From Peteryoungia algae (GTDB lineage: Bacteria > Pseudomonadota > Alphaproteobacteria > Rhizobiales > Rhizobiaceae): a stretch of DNA of 64,000 bases. Shown piece after piece: positions 1-8,407 of this stretch. Under the pieces are notes generated by a model. It made no database searches. It saw only the letters and a program-made list of their open reading frames with translations, and was not told the origin of the DNA. Position 1 is the first letter of the stretch. Each line of letters starts with the position of its first letter. Where the stretch lies: contig NZ_CP128477.1 of NCBI RefSeq assembly GCF_030369675.1, positions 4,296,501 to 4,360,500 on the forward strand, written 5' to 3'. A program made the translations under genes and the position numbers.

Positions 1-672
1 ATTGGCCGAAACGCGGGCGATGTCCTTGAGCCTGATGACCGCATTGGTGACAGCGCGCCGCTCCTGGTCACCGAGCCCGCCGCGCAAACCGTCGAGCGAG
101 ATGTCGAGACCGGTGGTCGTCTCGGTCACCGTGATGCGGAAGTGCTCGGCACCGCAGGCATTGGCGATGATCTTGATCGCGTCCAGCCGGGAGATCAGCC
201 CGTCCGACGCGATCGGACATTCCTCCACCGGCACGACATGGTGGGTTTCCGCCTGCATGAAGCCCATGACGAGGCCCTGTTCCCGCCGACGGGCGGTGAA
301 GACGAGGCGGCGCCGCTGATGCGGATGAGCTTCGAAGATTTCGCCGACCGGCGCCGCGATTCCCTTCGACTTCAGGGCATCGATCAGCACCTGCCGCTTG
401 AAACCATTATAGGCGGGTTTGGCCATATGCTGCAGCGAACAGCCACCGCATACGCCACCCACTCCATCAGGGCCGAAATGCTTGCACAGGGGCTGGACGC
501 GATCGGGCGAGGTCGTGCCAAACGACATGATCGTGCCCTCGTTCTTCACCCGCGCAATGGAAACGGTCTCGCCGGGCAAGGCGAAGGGCACGAAGACCGG
601 ACCATCGGCACCATGCGCGACCCCGTCTCCTTTGGCGCCGAGGCTCGCAATCGTAACAGTCTGAGCGCTCAT
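1..672 (-). CDS. 23S rRNA (uracil-5-)-methyltransferase, RumA/RlmD type, partial
   Basis: The gene reads leftward and its C-terminal part lies beyond the window, so only the first 224 codons are seen. The start ATG at 672 overlaps the tlyA stop as ATGA, which implies translational coupling. An N-terminal TRAM-like OB region (about residues 3-45) is followed by a cysteine cluster at C63, C75 and C78 ending CGGCSLQH, the [4Fe-4S] signature of RumA/RlmC/RlmD-type methyltransferases that methylate U residues of 23S rRNA with SAM. The catalytic methyltransferase domain is outside the window, so RlmC and RlmD cannot be told apart. The family call is secure; the exact target is not. Confidence 0.88.
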   Translation of the reverse strand, partial: MSAQTVTIASLGAKGDGVAHGADGPVFVPFALPGETVSIARVKNEGTIMSFGTTSPDRVQPLCKHFGPDGVGGVCGGCSLQHMAKPAYNGFKRQVLIDALKSKGIAAPVGEIFEAHPHQRRRLVFTARRREQGLVMGFMQAETHHVVPVEECPIASDGLISRLDAIKIIANACGAEHFRITVTETTTGLDISLDGLRGGLGDQERRAVTNAVIRLKDIARVSAN

Positions 673-1493
673 TCGGCGTCTCCTTCGGCGTCGAGATCGT
701 CTTCAAGATCACCATCGTCATCCTCGCCCTTCTCGGCGTCGAGAGGCTTCACGCCGGCGAGCAGGAATTCCTCGTTGCCGTCACCGCCTGCGATCGGGGA
801 GGGGATAAGGCCGAGGCTCGTCCAGCCCATGTCTTCCGTCAGCCAGCGTTCGAGTTCGGCGGCAACCAGCGGTGCCGTTTCCGGTTCCTTGAGCAGGCCT
901 GCCTTGCTGATCGCGTCACGGCCCGCCTCGAACTGCGGCTTGACGAGCAGCAGGCAATGCGCCCCTGGCTCGGCCTGCTCGAGTGCTGGCGCCAGCGCCA
1001 GCTTCAGCGAGATGAAGGAAACGTCGGAAACGAGAAAGTCGAAGGGCTGGTCGTCGTAATCGTCAGGTTCCAGATAACGCGCATTCAAACCTTCGAGATT
1101 GGTGACGCGCGGATCGCTGAGCAGTCGCGGATGCATCTGGTCGTGGCCGACATCGATTGCTGTCACATGGGCAGCCCCGCGCTTCAACAGCACCTCGGTG
1201 AAGCCGCCGGTGGAGGCGCCGACATCCAGGCAGTGACAGCCCTCGGGCGAGAGGTTGAAATGGTCGAGGGCGGCGTCGAGTTTCAATGCCGCGCGCGAGA
1301 CATAGTCCTGTGCCGGATCGTCGATATCGAACTGGTGCGTGGCAGCAAAGACGAGGCTGGGTTTGGCCACCACCTTGCCGTCCACTTTCACCGTGCCGCG
1401 CTGGATGGCGTCACGAGAGCGGGACCGGCTGGCGAAAAGGCCGAGGGCGACCAGGAGCTGGTCGAGGCGCTGGGGTTCTGGGAGCTTCTTCAT
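669..1493 (-). CDS. tlyA: TlyA family rRNA methyltransferase / hemolysin-like
   Basis: A 274-residue protein with an N-terminal S4 RNA-binding domain (about residues 8-65) and an FtsJ-like Rossmann methyltransferase domain (about 80-245) containing the SAM-binding stretch LDVGASTGGFTEVLL. Family members 2'-O-methylate 16S and/or 23S rRNA in the cytoplasm. It is the upstream member of a two-gene leftward operon with the RumA-like gene (4-nt overlap). The last 20 or so residues are strongly acidic (DDDGDLEDDLDAEGDAE), an extension beyond the catalytic fold. In many rhizobia tlyA directly follows dxs; here dxs is about 8 kb away on the other strand. Confidence 0.93.
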   Translation of the reverse strand: MKKLPEPQRLDQLLVALGLFASRSRSRDAIQRGTVKVDGKVVAKPSLVFAATHQFDIDDPAQDYVSRAALKLDAALDHFNLSPEGCHCLDVGASTGGFTEVLLKRGAAHVTAIDVGHDQMHPRLLSDPRVTNLEGLNARYLEPDDYDDQPFDFLVSDVSFISLKLALAPALEQAEPGAHCLLLVKPQFEAGRDAISKAGLLKEPETAPLVAAELERWLTEDMGWTSLGLIPSPIAGGDGNEEFLLAGVKPLDAEKGEDDDGDLEDDLDAEGDAE

Positions 1494-1838
1494 GCCCCGT
1501 CAATGATGCTTGTGGCCGCAGCGCGCAAGTGTTTTTCGCGTCTGGCAGGCCCGGAGCAGGGGAAGGGCTGCCGGCTCGGCCTGGAAGCTCCGTCTCGAGA
1601 CTTGTCCGCACAAGTCAATGTTTCATCCATTCAGAGTTTTATTAGTGATACATTAAGCAATCTATTCTAATGTTCACTGGCCGGCGCGATGCGGTCCTCC
1701 CTCCCAAGCAGCGCGCTCCGACACGAGACTGCAGGCCGTCCTCCTCCTCGAGGCCTGTAGGGAATGGAAGCCCCCCGGTTTCGGGCCCGGGGGGCTTCAT
1801 TCGTTTGGCGTATCGCCTGCTCTCGGCCGACCGAAGCG
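1494..1838. other. Intergenic region upstream of tlyA
   Basis: No convincing gene. The part nearest 1615-1675 is markedly AT-rich against the GC-rich surroundings and would be the natural promoter region for leftward tlyA, but I could not pick unambiguous -35 and -10 boxes. The left-hand reading frames here have no support beyond being open. A strong hairpin at 1767-1798 is annotated separately. Confidence 0.5.
1767..1798 (-). terminator. Hairpin terminator candidate downstream of the thioesterase gene
   Basis: A perfect 12-bp stem, GAAGCCCCCCGG paired with CCGGGGGGCTTC around an 8-nt loop, lies 40 bases past the stop of the leftward thioesterase gene. The T tract is poor on both strands, so it may be a transcript-end stabiliser rather than a strict Rho-independent terminator. 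Confidence 0.6.
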
Positions 1839-2240
1839 CTACCTCACATACCTGTAGAGCCAGTCCCGGATGTCCTCCGGCAGGGCAACCGGGTCGCCAC
1901 CCTCGCCATTCCGTGCGGTCCAGGTGAGATCGACCTCGGCCATCGTCTGTCCGTCCTTTTCCATCGCGACCTCGAAGCCGACCGATTTGCCGCCGATCTT
2001 GTCGACCTGGACGATCATGCGCACCTCGTCCTCGAACCGAAGCGGCTGGTGCAGGCGGATCTCGAGCTTGGTCGGGCTGTAGACTGGCTCGTCTTCGAGC
2101 GGCGGGCGATAGCGCCAGAAGTGTCGCACGGCCTCCTCGGCATGGATCACATAGGCAGAAGCGCGCATTTCGCCTGTCGGACCGATGTCGCGATAGGCAA
2201 CCGTCAGCGTGCTCACCTCCACACGTTCCATCTCGTCCAT
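1839..2240 (-). CDS. Acyl-CoA thioesterase-like hot-dog protein (4HBT family)
   Basis: A 133-residue protein of the size and pattern of single hot-dog-fold thioesterases of the 4-hydroxybenzoyl-CoA thioesterase/YbgC/FcbC group. The N-terminal strand VEVSTLTVAYRDIGPTGEM, then AYVIHAEEAVRHFWRYRP, then a beta-rich half (RFEDEVRMIVQVDKIGGKSVGFEVAMEKDG) match that fold. Such enzymes hydrolyse acyl-CoA or aryl-CoA thioesters in the cytoplasm; the substrate cannot be read from sequence. It is a single gene divergent from the histone-deacetylase-like gene. A purine-rich GGGGAAGAG precedes the ATG. Confidence 0.75.
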   Translation of the reverse strand: MDEMERVEVSTLTVAYRDIGPTGEMRASAYVIHAEEAVRHFWRYRPPLEDEPVYSPTKLEIRLHQPLRFEDEVRMIVQVDKIGGKSVGFEVAMEKDGQTMAEVDLTWTARNGEGGDPVALPEDIRDWLYRYVR

Positions 2241-2419
2241 GCTCTTCCCCGGTTTATCTAGGTGTTAGCGGCATCTAACGGCATAGCAGCCGGCTTCACA
2301 AGGTCTCGGTCCGTGCCGCCTTCGGCTTGCTGCACCAGTGGGCTGGGTAAAACCGGGAAAGTAAGGTGGAAGATGACGGCCGGGCGCATTATGTTCGGCT
2401 CGACCCAGGAAGGATGCCC

Positions 2420-3355
2420 ATGGCCACCCGTCTTTACGAGAACCCGATCTTCCTCGAACACCATACCCCCGAAGGCCACCCCGAGAGGGCCGACAGGCTG
2501 CGCTCGCTCAACATCGCGCTGGAGCATCCGAACTTCGCCCGCCTCGAGCGTATCGAGGCCCAGCAGGCGAACGAGGATATGGTGACACTCGCACATCCCG
2601 AGGAGCATCTCCTTGCGGTGATGCGGCAGATCCCCGAGGAGGAGGGGGAGATCAACCAGCTGGAATCCGACACCTACGCCTCGCAGAAAAGCCTGCAGGT
2701 GGCGCTGACGGCGATCGGCGGGGCGATTGCGGCAGTCGACGACGTGATGACAGGCAAGGCCGACAACGCCTTCGTCGCCGGCCGTCCGCCGGGCCACCAT
2801 GCCGAAAAGACGAGGGCCATGGGCTTCTGTCTGTTCAACACGGTCGCAATCGCGGCCCGGCATGTACAGAAGACCTACGGCGTCGAGCGCGTCGCAATTG
2901 TCGATTGGGACGTGCACCACGGCAACGGCACCCAGGACATCTTCTGGGACGATCCGTCGGTTCTCTTCTGTTCCACCCATCAGATGCCGCTTTACCCCGG
3001 CACCGGTGCCAAGGACGAGACGGGCAAACATCGCAATATCGTCAACGCACCGCTTTCGCCGAATGTTGGCTCCGATCATTTCCGCGAAGCCTTCAAGAGC
3101 CGCGTTCTGCCCGCGCTCAATGATTTCTCGCCTGACTTCATTCTGATCTCGGCCGGCTTCGATGCGCATCACCGCGATCCCCTGGCGCAGATCAATCTGG
3201 TCGGCGAGGATTTCGACTGGGCGACGGGCAGGTTGCTCGAAGTCGCCGACCGTTTCGCCCATAACCGGGTCGTCAGCCTCCTCGAAGGCGGCTATGATCT
3301 CGAAGGCCTCGCCGAATCGGCGGGCCTGCACATTCTGAGACTGATGAAGGGTTGA
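2420..3355 (+). CDS. Histone deacetylase family protein (acetylpolyamine/acetoin-utilisation type amidohydrolase)
   Basis: A 311-residue zinc-dependent deacetylase-fold protein. Diagnostic motifs are RPPGHHAEK (the paired active-site His), [13 protein letters not shown] (zinc-binding Asp and His) and [12 protein letters not shown] (second zinc Asp). Bacterial members remove acetyl groups from small molecules or proteins. ATGs occur at 2414 and 2420; 2420 is preferred because AGGAAGG at 2407-2413 lies 6 nt ahead of it, whereas it would abut 2414. The downstream xseB start lies 2 nt past the stop, so the two are co-transcribed, an arrangement common in rhizobia. Confidence 0.92.
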   Translation: MATRLYENPIFLEHHTPEGHPERADRLRSLNIALEHPNFARLERIEAQQANEDMVTLAHPEEHLLAVMRQIPEEEGEINQLESDTYASQKSLQVALTAIGGAIAAVDDVMTGKADNAFVAGRPPGHHAEKTRAMGFCLFNTVAIAARHVQKTYGVERVAIVDWDVHHGNGTQDIFWDDPSVLFCSTHQMPLYPGTGAKDETGKHRNIVNAPLSPNVGSDHFREAFKSRVLPALNDFSPDFILISAGFDAHHRDPLAQINLVGEDFDWATGRLLEVADRFAHNRVVSLLEGGYDLEGLAESAGLHILRLMKG

Positions 3356-3357
3356 GT

Positions 3358-3612
3358 ATGTCCGACGCCACTGTTCCCGCCGATCTCACCGGCTATTCCT
3401 TCGAAAAGGCCGTGGCCGAGCTTGAGAGCATCGTGGCCCGCCTGGAACGCGGTGATGTGGCACTCGACGAATCCATCGCCATCTACGAGCGCGGTGAGCT
3501 GCTGAAGAAGCATTGCGAGCAGTTGCTGTCCGCTGCCGAGAACCGCATCGAAAAGATCCGCCTCGACCGCGCCGGCAAGCCGACCGGTGCCGAGCCGCTC
3601 GACGGCGCGTGA
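3358..3612 (+). CDS. xseB: Exodeoxyribonuclease VII small subunit
   Basis: An 84-residue protein with the XseB pattern: [44 protein letters not shown], a helical pair that binds the large XseA nuclease subunit. The complex degrades single-stranded DNA to oligonucleotides. ATG 3358 is chosen over TTG 3352 because GAAGGG at 3346-3351 lies 6 nt ahead of it. It follows the deacetylase gene with a 2-nt gap. In many alphaproteobacteria dxs comes next; here terC and a TRAP transporter intervene. Confidence 0.95.
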   Translation: MSDATVPADLTGYSFEKAVAELESIVARLERGDVALDESIAIYERGELLKKHCEQLLSAAENRIEKIRLDRAGKPTGAEPLDGA

Positions 3613-3661
3613 TCTGCAGGCGCATTTGTCGCGCCGTCACCGCACCACAGCATGAAATGCA

Positions 3662-3683
3662 AATGGCCCCTCGCGGGGCCATT
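3662..3683. terminator. Bidirectional terminator between convergent xseB and terC
   Basis: A perfect 9-bp stem, AATGGCCCC-TCGC-GGGGCCATT, sits between the converging stops of xseB (3612) and terC (3712). T-rich flanks are modest on both sides, with ATTTGCATTTC following it on the leftward strand. Confidence 0.75.
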
Positions 3684-3711
3684 CGTCGTTGTCGGTGTCG
3701 AGAAAGCGGAG

Positions 3712-4725
3712 TTATTCCGCCGGGTTCCTGACGTCGACTGCCTTGGGCTCTGGCGGCCGCCCACCGCTGCCGGTCTTCCACAGTGAGTAGGCAACGCCCA
3801 CGCCGAGGATCAGGAAGGTGACGCCCAGCGACCATTCCGGCGGGAATTTCTCCCAGCCCATACCCCAGGCGATGAAGATCTTCGAACCGATGAAGATCAG
3901 GAGCACCGACAGCGCATACTTCAGGTAGGCGAAGCGATGCAGGATGGCATCCAGCGCAAAATAGAGCGCGCGCAGTCCGAGGATGGCGAAGATGTTCGAG
4001 GTGTAGACGATGTAGGGATCGGTGGTGATCGTAAACACCGCCGGCACCGAGTCGACCGCGAAGACGAGGTCGGCGATCTCGATCATCACCAGTGCAAGCA
4101 GGAGCGGGGTTGCAAAACGCCTGATCTTGCCCGTCACCGGATCTTGCTTCTTGACGACAAAGTTGTGGCCGTGGATCGCATCGGTCACGTTCATCCGGCG
4201 CTTGAGGAAGCGGATTAGTCCATTTTCCTCGATCTTGTGCTCCTTATCCGCCACGAAGAGCATCTTGATGCCCGTCAGGATCAGGAAGCCGGCAAAGAAG
4301 TAGAGGACCCAGTGATACTGGTCGACGATCGTGGCACCAAGCCCGATCATGATGCCGCGCAGGATGATGACCCCGAGAATGCCCCAGAACAGCACGCGGT
4401 GCTGGTATTCACGCGGGATGGCGAAGAAGCCGAAGATCAGGGCAATGACGAAGATATTGTCCATCGCCAGCGTCTTCTCGACCACGAAGGCTGTCAGATA
4501 CTGGGCGGTCGCAGTCGTATCCATCTGCCAGTAGATGAAGCCGGAAAAGAGCAGGCCCAGCGTGATATACATTGCCGAAAGCTTCAAACTTTCGGCAATG
4601 CCGATTTCATGGTCGTTCTTGTTGAGAACGCCCAGGTCGAAGACCAGGAGCGCAACGACCAGCGCAAGAAAGAGAAGCCACATCCAGAGTGGCTTGCCGA
4701 GAAAGAGAATGAGCAGGAGTTCCAA
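3712..4725 (-). CDS. TerC family integral membrane protein
   Basis: A 337-residue polytopic membrane protein of the TerC/Alx family, recognised by FDLGVLNK, AFVVEKTLAMDNIFVIALIF and ALVMIEIADLVFAVDSVPAVF; the acidic residues in the last two membrane segments are family hallmarks. Members are linked to tellurite resistance, alkaline response and manganese export during membrane-protein metallation. No ATG gives a sensible N-terminus. TTG at 4725 (MELLLILFLGKPLW) is preferred, with AGAGG about 9 nt upstream; a longer frame to 4803 lacks membrane character. The leader is long and structured (see 4726-4824). It converges on xseB. Confidence 0.87.
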   Translation of the reverse strand: MELLLILFLGKPLWMWLLFLALVVALLVFDLGVLNKNDHEIGIAESLKLSAMYITLGLLFSGFIYWQMDTTATAQYLTAFVVEKTLAMDNIFVIALIFGFFAIPREYQHRVLFWGILGVIILRGIMIGLGATIVDQYHWVLYFFAGFLILTGIKMLFVADKEHKIEENGLIRFLKRRMNVTDAIHGHNFVVKKQDPVTGKIRRFATPLLLALVMIEIADLVFAVDSVPAVFTITTDPYIVYTSNIFAILGLRALYFALDAILHRFAYLKYALSVLLIFIGSKIFIAWGMGWEKFPPEWSLGVTFLILGVGVAYSLWKTGSGGRPPEPKAVDVRNPAE

Positions 4726-4824
4726 GTGTCTGACCTCTGTTGCATTGACCGGCTCGATGCAACGCGCGTGCGGTCTCGCAGAGGAGGGGTCCGGTCCGGG
4801 CATGGCATCGAGCTTGCTCGATGC
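4726..4824 (-). promoter_or_regulatory. Structured terC leader with competing hairpins
   Basis: In the leftward transcript GCATCGAGC (4824-4816) and GCTCGATGC (4813-4805) form a 9-bp hairpin. A second copy of GCATCGAGC (4760-4752) could compete for the middle arm. That second copy also overlaps a GTTGCAT/ATGCAAC hairpin ending just before the AGAGG ribosome site of terC. The layout resembles a cis-regulatory RNA. TerC genes are often controlled by the yybP-ykoY manganese riboswitch, but its GGGGAGTAGC core is not found here. Confidence 0.45.
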
Positions 4825-5232
4825 GGTCCGACATCACGAGGGTAATCCGTCGTCAGAGGGGCCCGGTCCGCAGAGGCGGAAATGGGGGATCCCGCCGGGA
4901 GTTCAAGCCCTGTGACGAGAAAAAACACAGGACTGCCCCGATCGAGGGCGCGCGCTGATACGCCCGCTCGATACGAGGCCATCATCACTGCCCGTAACGT
5001 CGCGCCTTGTGACGGCACCCGTGCCACTTGCGGCCGAGAACCCGCAGATAAGCCGCATGCAAACCAATGTGGTGCTTCGCCACATCAGGTTTGGCCTGCA
5101 ATCCCGGTTAGGGAGTGACATTGACGGACCCACTCGTCCACAGATGCGGGCCGACAATCAAATCCGAGGTTGACGCCCCTCACTCGCCTCCCCATGATGT
5201 CGCAACTGCAAATGTTGTTTGGGAGGACACTC
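4825..5232. other. Intergenic region between divergent terC and the TAXI transporter
   Basis: About 400 bases with no supportable gene; it must hold the promoters of terC (leftward) and the transporter (rightward). On the leftward strand GGGGCAGT (4942-4935) is followed by a CCTGTG/CACAGG hairpin (about 4932-4910), loosely recalling a metal riboswitch, but the match is too poor to name. Confidence 0.4.
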
Positions 5233-6189
5233 ATGCATTTTTCGAGACTTAGCACTTTGCTCGCCGGCGCCGTTGCCGCATCTGTCGCATTCGGCGCCGC
5301 GTCCGTCAGGGCCGAGCAGTTCGTCAACGTGCTGACCGGAGGAACCTCCGGTGTCTATTATCCCCTGGGTGTCGCGCTGTCGAAGATCTACGGCGACAAG
5401 ATCCCGGATGTCCGCACCCAGGTGCAGGCGACAAAGGCCTCTGTCGAGAACCTCAATCTCTTGCAGCAGGGGAAGGGCGAAATCGGCTTCTCGCTTGGCG
5501 ACAGCGTCAAGCTGGCGGCGGAAGGCAATGCAGATGCCGGCTTCAAGGCGCCGCTCGACAAGCTGCGCGGCATCGCCGCCATCTATCCGAATTTCATCCA
5601 GATCGTCGCCACCAAGGATTCGGGTGTGACCTCTCTGGCCGATCTCAAGGGCAAGAGCCTTTCGGTCGGCGCGCCGAAATCCGGCACCGAACTCAACGCC
5701 CGTGCCATCCTCAACGCCGCGAGCATGAGTTATGATGATCTGGGCAAGACCGAATATCTGCCCTTTGCCGAATCGGTCGAGCTGATCAAGAACCGCCAGC
5801 TCGATGCGACCCTGCAGTCCGCGGGCCTCGGCGTTGCGTCCCTCAAGGATCTGTCCACCTCGCTGGCGGTTTCACTGGTTTCCGTTCCTGCCGAAGTCGC
5901 GACAGCGCTTGGCGCCCCCTATATTGCGGCGACCATCCCTGCCGGCACTTATGAAGGCCAGACGGAGGACGTGCCAACGGTTGCCGTCGTGAACTTCCTG
6001 GTGACCCATTCGGACGTCTCGGACGATCTTGCCTATGAGATGACCAAGCAGCTCTTCGAGAACCTCTCCGACATGCAGGCGGCCCACAATGCGGCCAAGG
6101 ACATCACTCTGGAGAATGCCACCAAGGGTATGCCGATCCCGCTCCATCCGGGCGCCGAACGCTACTACAAGGAAAAGGGCCTGCTGTGA
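5233..6189 (+). CDS. TAXI family TRAP transporter solute-binding protein
   Basis: A 318-residue exported protein: signal peptide about residues 1-25 (MHFSRLSTLLAGAVAASVAF...RAEQ), then VNVLTGGTSGVYYPLGVALSKIY, the opening motif of TRAP-associated extracytoplasmic immunogenic (TAXI) proteins. It would capture a small organic anion in the periplasm and deliver it to the fused permease downstream; the ligand is unknown. Start 5233 is set by GGGAGG 6 nt upstream and the signal peptide. It is the first gene of a three-gene unit; a strong hairpin follows it before the permease. Confidence 0.93.
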   Translation: MHFSRLSTLLAGAVAASVAFGAASVRAEQFVNVLTGGTSGVYYPLGVALSKIYGDKIPDVRTQVQATKASVENLNLLQQGKGEIGFSLGDSVKLAAEGNADAGFKAPLDKLRGIAAIYPNFIQIVATKDSGVTSLADLKGKSLSVGAPKSGTELNARAILNAASMSYDDLGKTEYLPFAESVELIKNRQLDATLQSAGLGVASLKDLSTSLAVSLVSVPAEVATALGAPYIAATIPAGTYEGQTEDVPTVAVVNFLVTHSDVSDDLAYEMTKQLFENLSDMQAAHNAAKDITLENATKGMPIPLHPGAERYYKEKGLL

Positions 6190-6222
6190 GGCGGAAAGCC
6201 TCTTAAGCTTCTAAGTTTCCTG

Positions 6223-6258
6223 AAGGGACCGGGCGGCCACCATGCCGCCCGGTCCTTT
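6223..6258 (+). terminator. Intercistronic hairpin between TAXI binding protein and permease
   Basis: A 15-bp stem with one G-T pair, AAGGGACCGGGCGGC and GCCGCCCGGTCCTTT around a 6-nt loop, 33 bases after the binding-protein stop. It can act as a partial terminator or as a 3'-end stabiliser, giving more binding protein than permease. An ATG at 6242 lies in the loop and is not a credible start for the permease. Confidence 0.75.
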
Positions 6259-6289
6259 GCCCCTCGGCTTATCCTTCGGACGGACACCC

Positions 6290-8407
6290 ATGAGCGCCAC
6301 CACTGCGGACCAGACACTGTCGCATGAACCGAACACCCATGAGCAGCATTTCCCGGCAACGGTCGAGGGCAAGCTGCTCTATGGCATCGCCGTTCTCTTC
6401 TCGCTGTTCCAGATTGCGACTGCGGCGCATCTCATCGACCTGCCGAGCCAGCTCGTCCGCTCCACCCATGTCGCCTTCCTGCTTCTCCTCGGTTTTCCGC
6501 TGGTTGCCGCAAACATCCGGAAGGGGGCCGTGTACACGGCCGGCGCCTGGGCTCTCGCGACAGCAGGCGTCGCCGTCGCCGTCTACCAGTTCGTCGAATA
6601 TGAGCCGCTGATCCTGCGCGCCGGCGATCTCGTTCCGTTCGACATCTATGTCGGCGTCGTCGCCATTGCGACGGTCTTCATCGGTGCCTGGGTCATCATG
6701 GGACCGGCACTGCCGATCATATCGGGCCTGTTCCTTGCCTATTGCCTGTTCGGCGAATACCTGCCGTCGCCGCTCAATCACCGCGGCTACGACTTTGCTC
6801 AGGTCATCGACCACATGGCCTATGGCACGGAAGGCATCTACGGCGTGCCGACCTATGTGTCGTCGTCCTACATCTTCCTCTTCATCCTGTTCGGTTCTTT
6901 CCTCGAACGGGCGGGCATGATCAAGCTTTTCACCGATGTTTCCCTCGGCCTCGTCGGCCACAAGCGTGGCGGCCCGGCCAAGGTCTCGGTCATCTCCTCA
7001 GGCCTGATGGGCACAATATCGGGCTCCGGCGTTGCCAATGTGGTGACGACAGGCCAGTTCACCATCCCTCTGATGAAGCGTTTCGGCTACCGCCCCGCTT
7101 TTGCCGGTGGGGTCGAGGCAACCGCCTCTATGGGTGGCCAGATCATGCCGCCCGTCATGGGCGCCGTCGCCTTCATCATGGCCGAGACGCTCGGCGTCGA
7201 ATATGCCGAGATCGTCAAGGCGGCGCTGATCCCCGCCATTCTCTATTTCGCCTCGGTCTTCTGGATGGTGCATCTGGAGGCGGGCAAGCGTGGCCTGAGC
7301 GGGCTGGATCCAAAGGACCTCCCGTCGCCGCTCGCCGCCATTCGCCGGCAATGGTATCTGCTGCTGCCGCTTGCTGCTCTCGTCTGGCTCCTCTTCTCCG
7401 GCTATACGCCCCTTTTCGCCGGCACCGCAGGTCTGGCGCTCACCCTGCTGCTCATCCTCGGCAGCTCGATCGCCATCGGCATGTCCAATACGGCGGTGCG
7501 CACCATCTTCTGGATCGGCATCGGGCTCGCCGGTGCCTCCTTCTTCCAATATGGCTTCCGCGCCGTGCTGGTCGCGATCCTGGTCCTGATTGCCTGGAAC
7601 TTCCTGGTCAAGGGCGGTCGCGCAGCCCTCAAGCTCAGCGTCGACAGCCTCGCCGATGGTGCAAAGACGGCGCTGCCGGTCGGTGTCGCCTGTGCCGTGG
7701 TCGGCATCATCGTCGGCACCATGACGCTGACCGGTGCTGCCAACACATTCGGACAGTTCGTCGTCGCCGTTGGTCAGCACAGCCTCTTCCTGTCGCTGAT
7801 CCTGACCATGCTCACCTGCATCCTGCTCGGCATGGGCATTCCGACCATCCCCAACTACATCATCACCTCCTCGATCGCGGGCCCCGCATTGCTCGAACTC
7901 GGCGTGCCCCTGATCGTCAGCCACATGTTCGTCTTCTATTTCGGCATTCTCGCCGACCTGACGCCACCGGTGGCTCTGGCCTGTTTCGCGGCCGCCCCGA
8001 TCGCGAGAGAATCCGGCCTGCGCATTTCCTTCGAGGCGGTGAAGGTGGCAGCCGCCGGCTTCGTCATTCCTTTCATGGCGGTCTACACGCCGGCCCTAAT
8101 GCTGCAGGATGGAGGCCCGCTCGCGGCGGCCATCGGCTATCCGCTCGCCGTCGTCTATATCGTCGTCAAGGCCAGCCTCTCGATCGGCCTCTGGGGTGTC
8201 GCCGTGATTGGCTACCTCAACCGGCCCCTGCCGCTGCTGCATCGGCTCGTGGCGGCCGCCGCCGCCTTTTTCCTCGTCGCAGCCTTGCCGATCACGGACG
8301 AGGTCGGCGCAGCACTCGTCCTGCTCTTTGCCCTCATGGTCTGGAAATTCCCCGGCAAGGTCGCCGGGGACGCCGCAACGACGCCGCCCAAGACAGAGAC
8401 ACCATGA
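6290..8407 (+). CDS. TRAP transporter fused permease (4TM/12TM), TAXI type
   Basis: A 705-residue inner-membrane protein with some 16-18 hydrophobic segments, a DctQ-like small unit fused to a DctM-like large unit, as is usual for TAXI systems. Landmarks are GSFLERAGMIKLFTDVSLGLVGHKRGGPAKVSVISSGLMGTISGSGVANVVTTG and GVEATASMGGQIMPPVMGAVAF in the large-subunit half. It couples substrate uptake to an ion gradient. ATG 6290 is chosen because the in-frame ATG at 6242 falls in a hairpin loop. The stop overlaps the DUF1850 start (ATGA). Confidence 0.94.
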   Translation: MSATTADQTLSHEPNTHEQHFPATVEGKLLYGIAVLFSLFQIATAAHLIDLPSQLVRSTHVAFLLLLGFPLVAANIRKGAVYTAGAWALATAGVAVAVYQFVEYEPLILRAGDLVPFDIYVGVVAIATVFIGAWVIMGPALPIISGLFLAYCLFGEYLPSPLNHRGYDFAQVIDHMAYGTEGIYGVPTYVSSSYIFLFILFGSFLERAGMIKLFTDVSLGLVGHKRGGPAKVSVISSGLMGTISGSGVANVVTTGQFTIPLMKRFGYRPAFAGGVEATASMGGQIMPPVMGAVAFIMAETLGVEYAEIVKAALIPAILYFASVFWMVHLEAGKRGLSGLDPKDLPSPLAAIRRQWYLLLPLAALVWLLFSGYTPLFAGTAGLALTLLLILGSSIAIGMSNTAVRTIFWIGIGLAGASFFQYGFRAVLVAILVLIAWNFLVKGGRAALKLSVDSLADGAKTALPVGVACAVVGIIVGTMTLTGAANTFGQFVVAVGQHSLFLSLILTMLTCILLGMGIPTIPNYIITSSIAGPALLELGVPLIVSHMFVFYFGILADLTPPVALACFAAAPIARESGLRISFEAVKVAAAGFVIPFMAVYTPALMLQDGGPLAAAIGYPLAVVYIVVKASLSIGLWGVAVIGYLNRPLPLLHRLVAAAAAFFLVAALPITDEVGAALVLLFALMVWKFPGKVAGDAATTPPKTETP

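Noticed and set aside
1615..1675. Irr- or RirA-like iron box in the AT-rich tract upstream of tlyA
   Set aside because: TTCTAA and TTAATG pieces do not align into a known iron-box consensus.
4726..4942. yybP-ykoY manganese riboswitch ahead of terC
   Set aside because: The GGGGAGTAGC core and its partner are not found; only GGGGCAGT and a GCGAGACC stretch loosely resemble it. Kept as an unnamed structured leader.
6242..6289. N-terminal extension of the TRAP permease from an ATG at 6242
   Set aside because: The ATG lies in the loop of a strong hairpin and the extra 16 residues have no family counterpart; 6290 is the better start.
6742..8403. A long frame overlapping the TRAP permease in another register and running into DUF1850
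   Set aside because: Only its last 129 codons (from 8404) make a real protein; the rest is out of frame with the permease and Arg/His-rich.
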